64,000 nt of DNA from Duganella sp. CF517. GTDB lineage: Bacteria; Pseudomonadota; Gammaproteobacteria; Burkholderiales; Burkholderiaceae_D. Within the stretch, counting starts at the first letter, position 1, and every line of letters starts with the position of its first letter. The stretch lies in assembly GCF_900110275.1 (NCBI RefSeq), contig NZ_FODC01000002.1:124001-188000 (forward strand), read 5' to 3'. Below the pieces are notes generated by a model. It was given only the letters and a program-made list of their open reading frames with translations. It was not told the DNA's origin and ran no database searches. The translations under genes and the position numbers were made by a program. Below are positions 54,119 to 63,039 of the stretch, piece by piece.

Positions 54119-55882
54119 ATGTCCACCTCACCGCTTGAAATGCTGCCCGACGCCACCCCAGACACGCAGGCCGCGCTGCCGGCCGACCTGGAAAGCCGGC
54201 GCCACCAGATGTTCCCGACGTTGTCCGACAGCGACATCAAGCACATGCTGCGCTTCGGCCACGTGCGCCATTTCAGCGACGGCGAAAAAATCGCCGAGGC
54301 CGGCAAAAGCAGCTACGGCATGCTGCTGGTGCTCAAGGGGGGTGTCGCGATCAGCCGCTTCGACGGCCTGGGCAACACCTCGTACATCACCACGCACACG
54401 CCCGGCCAGTTCTCCGGCGAGGTGGCGCAGCTGTCGGGCCGCCCGGCGCTGGGCAACGCCGACGCCGTCGGCGAGGTCGAGGTGCTGGTGGTGCCGCCCG
54501 AATCGCTGCGCGCGCTGCTGGTCGCGCACGCCGACCTGGGCGAGCGCATCGTGCGCGCGCTGATCCTGCGCCGCGTCGGCCTGATCGAACAGAACTCGGG
54601 CGGCCCGGTCATCGTCGGCCCGCGCGGCCATGGCCGCATCCACACCTTGCAAAGCTTCCTGGCCGCCAACGGCCACCCGTACAGCGTGCTCGATCCGGAA
54701 GTCGACCAGCAGGCGACCGAACTGTTGGCCCACTACCGGCCGACGCCGGACGAGCTGCCGCTGGTGGTGTGCCCGGACGGCGTGGTCAAGAAAAATCCCA
54801 CCACGGTCGAGATCGGCCGCTGCCTCGGCATGCTGCCCGAACTGCCGGCCGACAAGGTGTGGGACGTGATCGTCGTCGGCGCCGGCCCCTCGGGACTGGC
54901 GACGGCGGTGTACGCGGCGTCCGAAGGCCTGTCGGTGCTGGCGCTGGAAACGCGCGCCTTCGGCGGCCAGGCGGCGGCCAGCGCCCGCATCGAAAACTAC
55001 CTCGGCTTCCCGACCGGCGTCTCCGGCCGCGCGCTGGCCGGCCGCGCCTACGTGCAGGCGCAAAAATTCGGCGTCGAGATCGCCATCCCGGCCCCCGCCG
55101 GCCGGCTGATCTGCGACACCTATCCGCTGCAGGTGGAAATGTGCGGCAGCCTGCAGAAGCTGCAGGCCAGGACCGTGGTGCTGTCGTGCGGCGCGCGCTA
55201 CCGCCGGCCGTCGCTGGCCAACCTCAAGCAGTTCGAGGGCAAGGGGATTTATTACTGGGCCTCGCCGATCGAGGCCAAGCTGTGCAAGACCGAGGAGATC
55301 GTGCTGGTCGGCGGCGGCAACTCCGCCGGGCAAGCGGCGGTGTTCCTGTCGGGGCACGCCTCCAAGGTGCATATGCTGATCCGCAAGGACAGCCTGTCGT
55401 CGACGATGTCGAGCTACCTGATCGAACGTATCCAGGCCACGCCGAATATCGAGCTGCACACGCACTCGGAGATCATCGCGCTGGAGGGCGACGAGGACGG
55501 CCTCAAGCAGGTGCGCATCCGCAATTCGAAAAGCGAGGAGGAATGCGATTACGATGTGTGCCGCGTGTTCCTGTTCATCGGCGCCGATCCGAACACCGGC
55601 TGGCTGCAGGACTGCGGCGTCGACGTCGACGGCCACGGCTTCATCCGCACCGGTTTCGACGTCACCAAGGCGCAGTGCAAGGCCAACTTCGACAAGGGCG
55701 TGTATCCGCGCGAGATGCCGGCGCGGGCGGCGCTCGAGACCAGCGTGCCGGGCGTGTTCGCGATCGGCGACGTGCGCGCCAGCTCCACCAAGCGGGTGGC
55801 GGCGGCGGTCGGCGAAGGCGCGGCGGTGGTGGCGCAGATCCACGCGTTTTTGGCTAATCTGCCGGCCAACCCGCCGCGCTAG
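54119..55882 (+). CDS. cNMP-binding thioredoxin-reductase-like flavoprotein lacking CxxC
   Basis: The 587-residue protein has an N-terminal cyclic-nucleotide-binding-like domain (about 30-150, FSGEVAQLSGRPALG). A glutaredoxin/thioredoxin-like spacer (about 160-235) follows. Then comes a thioredoxin-reductase fold with the FAD motif VVGAGPSGLATAVYAA at about 251, the NADPH motif LVGGGNSAGQAAVFL at about 395 and AIGDVRASSTKR at about 550. Where TrxR has its redox CxxC, this protein reads YYWASPIEAKLC, so the disulfide is absent. Electrons must go to another acceptor or partner. It stands alone, convergent with an SDR gene. Confidence 0.88.
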   Translation: MSTSPLEMLPDATPDTQAALPADLESRRHQMFPTLSDSDIKHMLRFGHVRHFSDGEKIAEAGKSSYGMLLVLKGGVAISRFDGLGNTSYITTHTPGQFSGEVAQLSGRPALGNADAVGEVEVLVVPPESLRALLVAHADLGERIVRALILRRVGLIEQNSGGPVIVGPRGHGRIHTLQSFLAANGHPYSVLDPEVDQQATELLAHYRPTPDELPLVVCPDGVVKKNPTTVEIGRCLGMLPELPADKVWDVIVVGAGPSGLATAVYAASEGLSVLALETRAFGGQAAASARIENYLGFPTGVSGRALAGRAYVQAQKFGVEIAIPAPAGRLICDTYPLQVEMCGSLQKLQARTVVLSCGARYRRPSLANLKQFEGKGIYYWASPIEAKLCKTEEIVLVGGGNSAGQAAVFLSGHASKVHMLIRKDSLSSTMSSYLIERIQATPNIELHTHSEIIALEGDEDGLKQVRIRNSKSEEECDYDVCRVFLFIGADPNTGWLQDCGVDVDGHGFIRTGFDVTKAQCKANFDKGVYPREMPARAALETSVPGVFAIGDVRASSTKRVAAAVGEGAAVVAQIHAFLANLPANPPR

Positions 55883-55911
55883 CCATCCCGCCGGCGCCGC
55901 GCAGGGATGGC

Positions 55912-56625
55912 TTAGCCGGCGTCGGGTGGCGCCAGGTAGATCGCGGCCGGCGTCCCCAGGCTGGCCTTGACGGCCCGCGACGTCTCGTCGATCAGGATTT
56001 CCTCCAGTCCGGCCTCGATGCCATCCAGCGCGGCATCGACCACCGATGCCGCGCTCTGCTTGGCGACCTCCAGACCCTCGGTGAGATCGGTGTCGATGAA
56101 GCCGACATGCATGCCGCTCACCAACACCCCGTCCTGCTTGAGCTCGTAGCGCAAGGCGTTCGTGAAGCTCCACGCGGCGGACTTCGAGGCGGCGTAGGCC
56201 GCCAGCGGCGGCCTGGCAAGCCACGAGGCCACCGACAAGACGTTGAGGATCGCACCGTCGCCGTTGCGCCGCAGCGCCGATGCGAACGCTTGCGTCACGC
56301 GCACGGTGCCGAAGTAATTGGTTTCGAGCATGGCGTAGGCATGGTCCAGGCCCGCCGGGTCGAGCACCGACTGTTCGTAGCGCGCGATCCCGGCGTTATT
56401 CACCAAAAACGTCACGTCGCCGCAGCGTTGCGCCGCCGCGGAAATGCTTGCCGGATTATGCAGGTCGAGCTGGACGGCAGTGATGCCGGGCTCGCTGAAG
56501 CCGTCCGTGTCGCGCATCCCCGCGTACACTTTTTTTGCGCCACGGGCCACCAGCGCCCTGGCGAACGCCAGCCCCAGTCCGCGATTGGCGCCCGTCACCA
56601 GGACCGTCGATTGTGCGATATTCAT
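55912..56625 (-). CDS. SDR family oxidoreductase
   Basis: The 237-residue protein has VTGANRGLGLAFA at the NAD(P) site, VNNAGIARY, the catalytic Ser in NVLSVASW and YAASKSAAW (Tyr and Lys). It is a short classical SDR of unknown substrate. It is the last gene of a minus-strand run (LuxR regulator, cysteine hydrolase, alpha/beta hydrolase, SDR), with an 11-nt gap from the hydrolase. Confidence 0.87.
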   Translation of the reverse strand: MNIAQSTVLVTGANRGLGLAFARALVARGAKKVYAGMRDTDGFSEPGITAVQLDLHNPASISAAAQRCGDVTFLVNNAGIARYEQSVLDPAGLDHAYAMLETNYFGTVRVTQAFASALRRNGDGAILNVLSVASWLARPPLAAYAASKSAAWSFTNALRYELKQDGVLVSGMHVGFIDTDLTEGLEVAKQSAASVVDAALDGIEAGLEEILIDETSRAVKASLGTPAAIYLAPPDAG

Positions 56626-56635
56626 TGCAGTGTCC

Positions 56636-57493
56636 TCAACGTGTCTTGCTGGTGGTGGCGACGAAACTGGCGATGTAGTCGGCCACCGCCTGCGGATGCT
56701 GGTGGTGGGGGCCGTGACCGGCCGCGGGGAAGGTCAGCAGCTGGGTGGTTGGCAGCTGCCCGTTGAGCGCGTACCAGTTTTCCACCGGAAAGATGATGTC
56801 GTGGTCGCCGCCAACATGCAGGATCGGGATGGCGGTGGCCTTGAGCGCCTCGAGCACCGCGTCGGCGGGGAACAGGGGGCTTTTCGGTCCGCGGCCCAGG
56901 TTCTCGGCGGCCCACGCCAGCGGCACCGGCGGGCTGCGGCCCTCTTTGCGCTGCGCGATCCGCTCCACCGAGCGCCGCGCGGCGGCCACGCTGGCCGGCG
57001 CGGCGGGCTCGAAGAACAAGATGGTCTCGTGTTCCAGCGTGTAGTCGGGGATGGTGGCGGTGTCGAAAAACAGCTGCTCGGCAGGCTTGACATTCGGGCC
57101 CGGCGGCGTGGTGCCGATCAGGACCGCATGGCTGATGCGTTCGGGATACATGGCAATCGCGATCTGGGCCGCCATGCCGCCCAGCGACCAGCCGCTGATG
57201 ACCACATTCTCAAGGCCGAGCGCGACGATCAGGTCGTTGGCGTCGGCCGCCAGCGTGGCCGGATGCATCGACTTCTCGCCGCTGGACTGGCCGATGCCGC
57301 TGTAGTCGAAGGTGATGACCTGGAACCCCTGCGCTGCCAAGGCGTCGAGGAAGGCCGGGTCCCACACGTCCATGGTGCCGCGAAAACGCGCGCATAACAC
57401 GATCGGGTGGCCGGCGCCGAGGCTGCGGTAAGCCAGCGTGCGGCCATGGCTGTCGACGGTCAGGTTCGGGGTATTGATTGCGGTAACGTTCAT
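56636..57493 (-). CDS. Alpha/beta hydrolase
   Basis: ATG 57493 with AAGGAG six bases upstream gives 285 residues. The nucleophile elbow is GWSLGG (Ser), the oxyanion region is CARFRGTMDVWD, an Asp lies in GGDHDIIFP and the catalytic His in AAGHGPHHQHP. This is a typical esterase/C-C hydrolase-type fold without a signal peptide. The substrate is unknown. It lies between the isochorismatase-like and SDR genes, suggesting a short catabolic or detoxification route. Confidence 0.88.
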   Translation of the reverse strand: MNVTAINTPNLTVDSHGRTLAYRSLGAGHPIVLCARFRGTMDVWDPAFLDALAAQGFQVITFDYSGIGQSSGEKSMHPATLAADANDLIVALGLENVVISGWSLGGMAAQIAIAMYPERISHAVLIGTTPPGPNVKPAEQLFFDTATIPDYTLEHETILFFEPAAPASVAAARRSVERIAQRKEGRSPPVPLAWAAENLGRGPKSPLFPADAVLEALKATAIPILHVGGDHDIIFPVENWYALNGQLPTTQLLTFPAAGHGPHHQHPQAVADYIASFVATTSKTR

Positions 57494-57507
57494 GCTGATC
57501 TCCTTGG

Positions 57508-58128
57508 TCAAGTCAATGCGTGCAGCAGGGCCGACGTCGACAGGATCGCGCTGGCATAGGTGGGGCCGTTGATGTGGTGCGCCGCGTGCAGCGCCTCCTT
57601 GCTGAAGGCGGCGGTCGCGTCGCTGACCAGCGTGACCTGGTAGCCCAGTTCCATGGCGAACTTGGCGGTCGTCTCGATGCAGGTATTGGCCAGCAGGCCG
57701 ATGACGATCACCTTGCGGATGGCGTGCTGCCTGAGCAGAATGTCGAGATCGGTATTGGCGAAGCCGCTCGACGCCCAATGCTCCTTGGCGATCACATCGC
57801 CGTGCTGGGGAACGAAGTCCGGATGCCACTCGCCGCCCCAGGTATCCTTGCCGAAGACCAGGATCTGCGCCGCGCTGCGCTGGTACGGGGTGGAGCATTG
57901 CCAGTGGTCCATGTCGCCCGGCTCGGCCCGGTGGTGGGGCACGTAGAACACGCGGATGCCGGCCGCGCGGACCGCAGCCACCACCGACTTCATGTTAGGC
58001 AGCAGGTTCTGCTCTTCGGCGACCGCCTTCACCGGCGGCCACAGCTTGCCGCCTTCGCTCAGAAAGTCGTTGTAGGGGTCGACCAACAACAACGCGGTGT
58101 CGGACCTTGCGTACTGATTGCTGCTCAT
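57508..58128 (-). CDS. Cysteine hydrolase, isochorismatase family
   Basis: ATG 58128 with AAGGAG upstream gives 206 residues. The catalytic Asp lies in LLLVDPYNDF, a Lys in IAKEHWASSGF and the nucleophile Cys in NTCIETTAKFAMELGY. These match the isochorismatase-like amidohydrolases (nicotinamidase, N-carbamoylsarcosine amidase type). The substrate is unknown. It is followed after 15 nt by the alpha/beta hydrolase gene. Confidence 0.9.
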   Translation of the reverse strand: MSSNQYARSDTALLLVDPYNDFLSEGGKLWPPVKAVAEEQNLLPNMKSVVAAVRAAGIRVFYVPHHRAEPGDMDHWQCSTPYQRSAAQILVFGKDTWGGEWHPDFVPQHGDVIAKEHWASSGFANTDLDILLRQHAIRKVIVIGLLANTCIETTAKFAMELGYQVTLVSDATAAFSKEALHAAHHINGPTYASAILSTSALLHALT

Positions 58129-58178
58129 TGCATTCTCCTTGGTGGAACGATGGGAACTACGGGTGCGGGCGCGGCCTG

Positions 58179-58775
58179 TCAGTTGACCAGGCCGCGCTGG
58201 TTGGCCAGTGCCACCGCGTGGGTGCGGGCGGTCGCCCCGAGCTTGCCGAACACGCCTTTGACGTGCGATTTGACGGTGCCGATTTCGATGCCGAGTTCGC
58301 GGGCGATGATCTTGTTGCAGCATCCCTGCGCGATCAGGCTGAGCACCTGGTGCTCGCGGCTGGTGAGGTCGAGCCGCTGGCTGCCCTGCGCGACGGTGCG
58401 CAGCAGGGACGGGTGGATATGGATGGCGCCGGCGCCGACCGCGCGCACCGCGTCCACCAGCTCGGCAGCGGCGCAGTCATGCGGCAGATAGCCGCGCACG
58501 CCGGCCGAGATCGCCGTGCGCACCTCCCATTCGCGGTGACGGTGGGTCAGGATCACCACCCGCGACGGTGGCGCCGTCGCGGCGCCGCGCAACCGTTCGA
58601 GATGGGCCAGACCGTTGGCGTAGTTGGCGATGATGACGTCCGGTTCGATGCCGTCGAGCGGCGCCGTGCGCAGCCACAAGTCCTGGTAGTCCCGCAGCAA
58701 TGTGACCATCCCGGCGTTGACCAGCGGCGCCCGGTGATCAAGCAGTACGTCGAATAGTCTGCCGCTGTCCATCAT
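58179..58775 (-). CDS. NarL/LuxR-type regulator with degenerate receiver
   Basis: The 198-residue protein ends with a clear LuxR DNA-binding domain (LTSREHQVLSLIAQGCCNKI, GIEIGTVKSHVKGVFGKLG). The N-terminal half resembles a receiver. However, the expected phosphoacceptor position reads PDVIIANYAN, with Asn instead of Asp, and the acidic pair at the start is weak. It may therefore act without phosphorylation. It lies 50 nt upstream of the cysteine hydrolase gene and is probably the activator of that operon. Confidence 0.85.
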   Translation of the reverse strand: MMDSGRLFDVLLDHRAPLVNAGMVTLLRDYQDLWLRTAPLDGIEPDVIIANYANGLAHLERLRGAATAPPSRVVILTHRHREWEVRTAISAGVRGYLPHDCAAAELVDAVRAVGAGAIHIHPSLLRTVAQGSQRLDLTSREHQVLSLIAQGCCNKIIARELGIEIGTVKSHVKGVFGKLGATARTHAVALANQRGLVN

Positions 58776-59004
58776 GACGCCACCTCCCCTTGTACCGGTT
58801 GCTCGAAGTAGTCCAAGTGTAGTGAGGCAACCGTCAACCTTGCGAGTAAATCATTGCTAAGAGGTGCTAAGCGGGGAGGCACGGGTGGCCCGGACCGGGC
58901 CTTTATAACGATTTATTGCGCTTTATTAACACCTGGCCCGCCGCTTCCCTATCATCGATCCCTGCAGGAACCTGGTTTTCAGATCCACTTGTCAGGAGCG
59001 CATC

Positions 59005-59493
59005 ATGTTGGGACTTACGTCTTTGGGTGTCATTCATACCGCCATCAGTCTGGTCGCGGTCGGCGCGGGAGTGGCCGGCCTGGTCCGCGACCACCGTATC
59101 GACTTGGGCAATGGAGCGGGCAAGACCTACCTGGTCATGACCGTGCTCACGTGCCTGACCGGCTTCGGGATCTTCCAGCATGGCGGGTTCGGCAAACCGC
59201 ACGCGCTTGGCGTGCTGACCCTGCTGGTGCTGCTGGCCGCCTGGCTGGTGCGGCGCCGGGTGGCGGTGCACACCGTGCTGCTGTCGCTGACGTTGTTCTT
59301 CCACATGATCCCGGCGGTGACCGAAACATTGACCCGTTTGCCGCTGGGCGCGCCGGTGCTGGCCAACGCCGAGGCGCCCGAGCTCAAGGCCATCACCGGC
59401 GTGATGTTCGTGCTGTTCGTGATCGGCGCGGCGCTGCAGGTGCGCAGCCTCAATCAGGGCCGCAAGCCGGCCAGGAAGGCAGCGGCGGCCTGA
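59005..59493 (+). CDS. Small polytopic membrane protein of unknown function
   Basis: The 162-residue protein has about four membrane helices (LGVIHTAISLVAVGAGVAGL; LVMTVLTCLTGFGIF; ALGVLTLLVLLAAWLV; TGVMFVLFVIGAALQV) and a CAGGAG ribosome site. The segment HTVLLSLTLFFHMIPAVTET holds a conserved-looking His pair region. Its end overlaps the convergent regulator gene by 40 nt. I do not recognise the family. Confidence 0.7.
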   Translation: MLGLTSLGVIHTAISLVAVGAGVAGLVRDHRIDLGNGAGKTYLVMTVLTCLTGFGIFQHGGFGKPHALGVLTLLVLLAAWLVRRRVAVHTVLLSLTLFFHMIPAVTETLTRLPLGAPVLANAEAPELKAITGVMFVLFVIGAALQVRSLNQGRKPARKAAAA

Positions 59494-62252
59494 CAGTCGC
59501 GGGTGCCAAACCCTTCGCTGAACTGGTCATAGACCGGTTGCAGCAGTCCCAGGGCGGCCTCGCGCCGCCCTTGTTCACGCCAGCGCGCCGCCAGCGCCAG
59601 CGCCACCCGCAGCTCGAAACCTTTGGCGCCCTGGCCACGGGCCACCAGCAGCGCCGCTTGCAGTTGCGCCTCGGCGCCGGCCGCGTCGCCGGCGCTCGCG
59701 GCCTGGTGGCGCATGATCTCCGCCAGGCACCACCCGGCCCGGCCGTCGGCGGCGCGCTGGACGGCGCGCCGCGTGAGCAGGCCGGGGTGCAGGCTGGCCA
59801 TCACTTCGGACTGCAGCGCGCCGCAAAACGGACTCTGTTCGAGCGCGGCCAGCGACTCGCGCGCCACGTCATGGGGCGCGTGCTCGAGCAGCCAGGCGGC
59901 CTGGAACACGCGGCCCCAGTAATGCCAGTTGGGCAGCATGGCGCGGCTGGCCACGTCGAGCAGCATCGTGGCCCACTGCAGCGCCAGCTCCCTGGCACCG
60001 CTCCAGGTGGCCACCGTGCAGCCGACCGTCAGCGCGAAACACAGCGAGATACTGTGCCCTGCTTCCCGGCCCTCCCGGATGGCGGCGCCGGTGACCTGCA
60101 TGGCACGGTCCGGGTAGCCCTGCATCCACAGCACCAGCGACTGGATCGCCAGCGACGACACGCGCTGATCGAACTGGAAACCGTTGTTCTGGGCCCGCGC
60201 GGCATGGGTGAGCGGATGGTTCGCCACCAGGTCGGCATAGATGCGGGCCTCGTCCTGGCGGCCCAGATAATGCAACGCCAGCGAGGTCAGGCGCGCGTGG
60301 ATGACTCGTTCCGCTTCGCCGGCGTACTGGTTCGCATAGCGGCCGAACTGCTCGGCGAAGCCCAAAGCGTGCTCGTAATCGCCATGGAAGATGGCATCGG
60401 TAAACGCGCCCCACAGGCCGCGCATATAGCTGCCGATGTCCGCCAGCGCGTCGGCCAAGCGCAGCGTCGTGGCAAACGCCGTGGTGCAATCGGCGTCGCC
60501 GCCATGGGTATGCAGCAGCGCGTGCCCCAGCGCCAGGTTCAGTTGCATTTCCCAGCGCCGCTGGTCGGCGTGGCCGCCGTCGACGGCGGCCAGCGCGGTG
60601 CCCAGCCGGCTGCGATACTCGCTCATCAGCGACAGCTGGTACCAGAGCGGCGCGGAAAGAATGGTCAGCGTCACGCCCACCACCACGTCGCCGGCCGGGC
60701 CGAAGGCCCAGTCCAGTCCCGCGCGCACGTGGTCGATGGCGCGCCCGTAGCACGCCAGCCAGTCCCGGGTGGAGCGCGTTTCCCAGTCGGCCTGGGCGTT
60801 GTCGAGCAAGCGGCAGCAATAGTCGGCATAGCGGCGCGCCACCAGGTTGGCACTGCCCGACGCCGCCAGTTTTTCACTGGCGTAGGCCCGCGTGGTGTCG
60901 AGCAGGCGGTACTGCATGGTGTCCTGGTCGGCATCATTGCTGAGCAGGGACTTCGCGTGCAGGTTGGCGAAGCCTTCGAGCGCCACGGCCCCGGTGATGC
61001 CGTCGCAGGCGACCACGTCCACCGCCGCCTCGAGCGTGAAGCTGCCCCGGAAGATGGCAAAGCGCTGCAACAGCACCTGCTCGGCGGCCGGCAGCTTGTC
61101 GAAGCTCCAGTCGAGGGTGGCGCGCAGGGTCTGGTGGCGCGGCAAGGCGGTGCGGCGCCCGCGTACCAGCATGTTGAAGCAGTCCTCGAGTTGCGCCGCC
61201 AATCCGGCAATGCCGAAGAAGTCCGCGCGCCCGGCCGCCAGTTCGATGGCCAGCGGAATGCCATCGAGGCGCCGGCAGATTTCCACGATATGCCGCAGGT
61301 TGTCGTCCGACAGGTCGAGCCCGTTCATGCTTGCCATCGCCCGCTCGGTGAACAGCTGCACGGCCGAATACGACAACGCCTCCTCGCGCGTGACGGCGTG
61401 CCGCGGCACGGCCAGCGCCGCCAGCCGCAGCAAGCGCTCGCCCGCCGCGCGCAGCGGCTCGCGGCTGGTGGCAAGGATGTGCAGCGGCGGACTGTCGGCC
61501 AACAGTTGCTCAACCAGTTGCGCCACCGGCTCGATGACGTGGTCGCAGCTGTCGAAAATCAGGATCGCCTGCTTGTCGCGCAAAAAGGCCCGCAGCGACG
61601 GCAGGGGATCGTCGCCCAGCATCGGTAGCCCCAGCGCGACGGCCACCGTGCTGACCACCAGCCGGCCATCGGTGACCGGCGCCAGGTCGAGGAAATAGGT
61701 GTGCTCCCCGAACAGCGGCGCCAGCGTTTGCGCCACGGCCAGCGCCATCGTGGTCTTGCCGATGCCGCCGGGGCCGACGATGCTGACGCAGCGGTGCTGC
61801 CCGACCAGGGTCGCCAGCTGGTCGCGCACCTCGTCGCGCCCGATCAGCCGCGTTTGCATCAACGGCAGGCGAACGATGTCCCGGTGCAGCACCGTGGTGC
61901 GGATGGCATGGGACACCCGCGTGACCGGCGCGACGAAGCTGTAGCCGCGCCCCACCACGTTCTCCACGTAGCGCGCGCCGCTGTCGTCGGCGCATAGCAC
62001 TTTTCTCAGGGTACCGATATGGACCCGCAGATTGTTTTCCTCGACCACGGTGCTGGGCCAGACGCGCGCGATCAATTCTTCCTTGCTCACCACCTCGCCG
62101 GCCCGCTCGACCAGCGCCAGCAGCAGATCGAAAGCGCGCCCGCTCAATTGCACGGGCCGGCCGTCATGCAGCAGGACCCGGTTGGACGCGGCAAGACGAT
62201 AGGGCCCGAAGGCTAGCTCAGGTTCAACATTGGCGAGGCCGGCATGTTCCAT
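59454..62252 (-). CDS. Winged-helix regulator with NB-ARC ATPase and TPR-like repeats
   Basis: ATG 62252 with AGGAA upstream gives 932 residues. Residues 1-105 form an OmpR-type winged helix (LSGRAFDLLLALVERAGEVV, VGRGYSFVAPV). From about 135 an NB-ARC-like ATPase follows (RLIGRDEVRDQLATLV, P-loop VGPGGIGKTTMALAVA, AILIFDSCDHVIEPVA, RRLDGIPLAIELAAGR). The remaining 500 residues are helical and TPR-like. Such proteins are ligand-responsive transcription regulators, often of catabolic or secondary-metabolism genes. It faces the hydrolase operon across the membrane-protein gene. The target genes are unknown. Confidence 0.88.
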   Translation of the reverse strand: MEHAGLANVEPELAFGPYRLAASNRVLLHDGRPVQLSGRAFDLLLALVERAGEVVSKEELIARVWPSTVVEENNLRVHIGTLRKVLCADDSGARYVENVVGRGYSFVAPVTRVSHAIRTTVLHRDIVRLPLMQTRLIGRDEVRDQLATLVGQHRCVSIVGPGGIGKTTMALAVAQTLAPLFGEHTYFLDLAPVTDGRLVVSTVAVALGLPMLGDDPLPSLRAFLRDKQAILIFDSCDHVIEPVAQLVEQLLADSPPLHILATSREPLRAAGERLLRLAALAVPRHAVTREEALSYSAVQLFTERAMASMNGLDLSDDNLRHIVEICRRLDGIPLAIELAAGRADFFGIAGLAAQLEDCFNMLVRGRRTALPRHQTLRATLDWSFDKLPAAEQVLLQRFAIFRGSFTLEAAVDVVACDGITGAVALEGFANLHAKSLLSNDADQDTMQYRLLDTTRAYASEKLAASGSANLVARRYADYCCRLLDNAQADWETRSTRDWLACYGRAIDHVRAGLDWAFGPAGDVVVGVTLTILSAPLWYQLSLMSEYRSRLGTALAAVDGGHADQRRWEMQLNLALGHALLHTHGGDADCTTAFATTLRLADALADIGSYMRGLWGAFTDAIFHGDYEHALGFAEQFGRYANQYAGEAERVIHARLTSLALHYLGRQDEARIYADLVANHPLTHAARAQNNGFQFDQRVSSLAIQSLVLWMQGYPDRAMQVTGAAIREGREAGHSISLCFALTVGCTVATWSGARELALQWATMLLDVASRAMLPNWHYWGRVFQAAWLLEHAPHDVARESLAALEQSPFCGALQSEVMASLHPGLLTRRAVQRAADGRAGWCLAEIMRHQAASAGDAAGAEAQLQAALLVARGQGAKGFELRVALALAARWREQGRREAALGLLQPVYDQFSEGFGTRDCQAAAAFLAGLRP

Positions 62253-62432
62253 GATGTGTTCCTGTTTCCGCAGACGAGAGAATGCGATCATTGTTCCCGC
62301 TTGGCGGCGTTACGGCAATTCCCTGTAATGGGTAGCGCGGCCGGTTAGCACCAATTTATACCGCTTTATTCACGCCGGCGGCCTATCCTTTTTACACTGT
62401 CCGTATCCCATTCCGACGGTGGAACCGAGCCC

Positions 62433-63020
62433 ATGGACGCCCCCGACACCGTTCTGCCCGCCTTTTGTCCCGTGTTCATCCTGCCGGACGCGCTCAATGC
62501 CCGTGCCGAGGACGCGGCCGCGGCGATCGTGGCGCTGCTGCTGGCGCCGCCCCCGCCCGGCCTGGTGATCGGCCCGCTGTTCATCATCGACGGCCACGGC
62601 ATGGTCGACCTGCGGGAAAGCTTCGCCGAACGCCTGCACGGCCGCCGGTTCGCCGCCGAGGTCGACGCCGACAGCGCCTATCAATCGGCAATCGACCTGG
62701 CAGGCGGCCAGGTTGTCGGCGAAGGGTCGCCACGCGCCGCAGGCATGGCGGCGCCATTGATGATCGAAATTGGCGGCCACACCGCGCTCGCCAGCGACCT
62801 GCCCGCATCGCGCGGCGCCGGCCTGCTGGTCGCCTGCGCCGATGCGCAAATGATGCTCAGCCTGGCGCTCCGCCATGGCCGCGGGCGCGCCTGCTATGTG
62901 CAGGCCGATAGCGGCGATATGCCGCTGGCCCGCCTGCTCGGCGCGCTGCTGGCGCAAGCCGGCGGCGTGGTGACGGCCGCTTCGGCGGCGCCGGGCCATG
63001 CGTGGCTGGCGGCCCGGTAG
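62433..63020 (+). CDS. Protein of unknown function
   Basis: The 195-residue plus-strand frame has a balanced protein-like composition (for example LVIGPLFIIDGHGMVDLRES and LMIEIGGHTALASDLP). The antisense frame is a His/Gln/Arg-rich artefact. It has no signal peptide or clear membrane helix. The alternating beta/alpha look suggests a compact alpha/beta domain. I do not recognise a family. It lies between the NB-ARC regulator and the convergent histidine kinase. Confidence 0.55.
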   Translation: MDAPDTVLPAFCPVFILPDALNARAEDAAAAIVALLLAPPPPGLVIGPLFIIDGHGMVDLRESFAERLHGRRFAAEVDADSAYQSAIDLAGGQVVGEGSPRAAGMAAPLMIEIGGHTALASDLPASRGAGLLVACADAQMMLSLALRHGRGRACYVQADSGDMPLARLLGALLAQAGGVVTAASAAPGHAWLAAR

Positions 63021-63039
63021 CTCCGCCGGCGCCACCGCG

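Noticed and set aside
54128..56224. 698-codon minus-strand frame over the flavoprotein
   Set aside because: It has no motifs, while the plus strand has FAD, NADPH and cNMP motifs.
58854..61628. 924-codon plus-strand frame over the NB-ARC regulator
   Set aside because: Gln/Arg/His-rich antisense; the minus strand encodes P-loop and winged helix.
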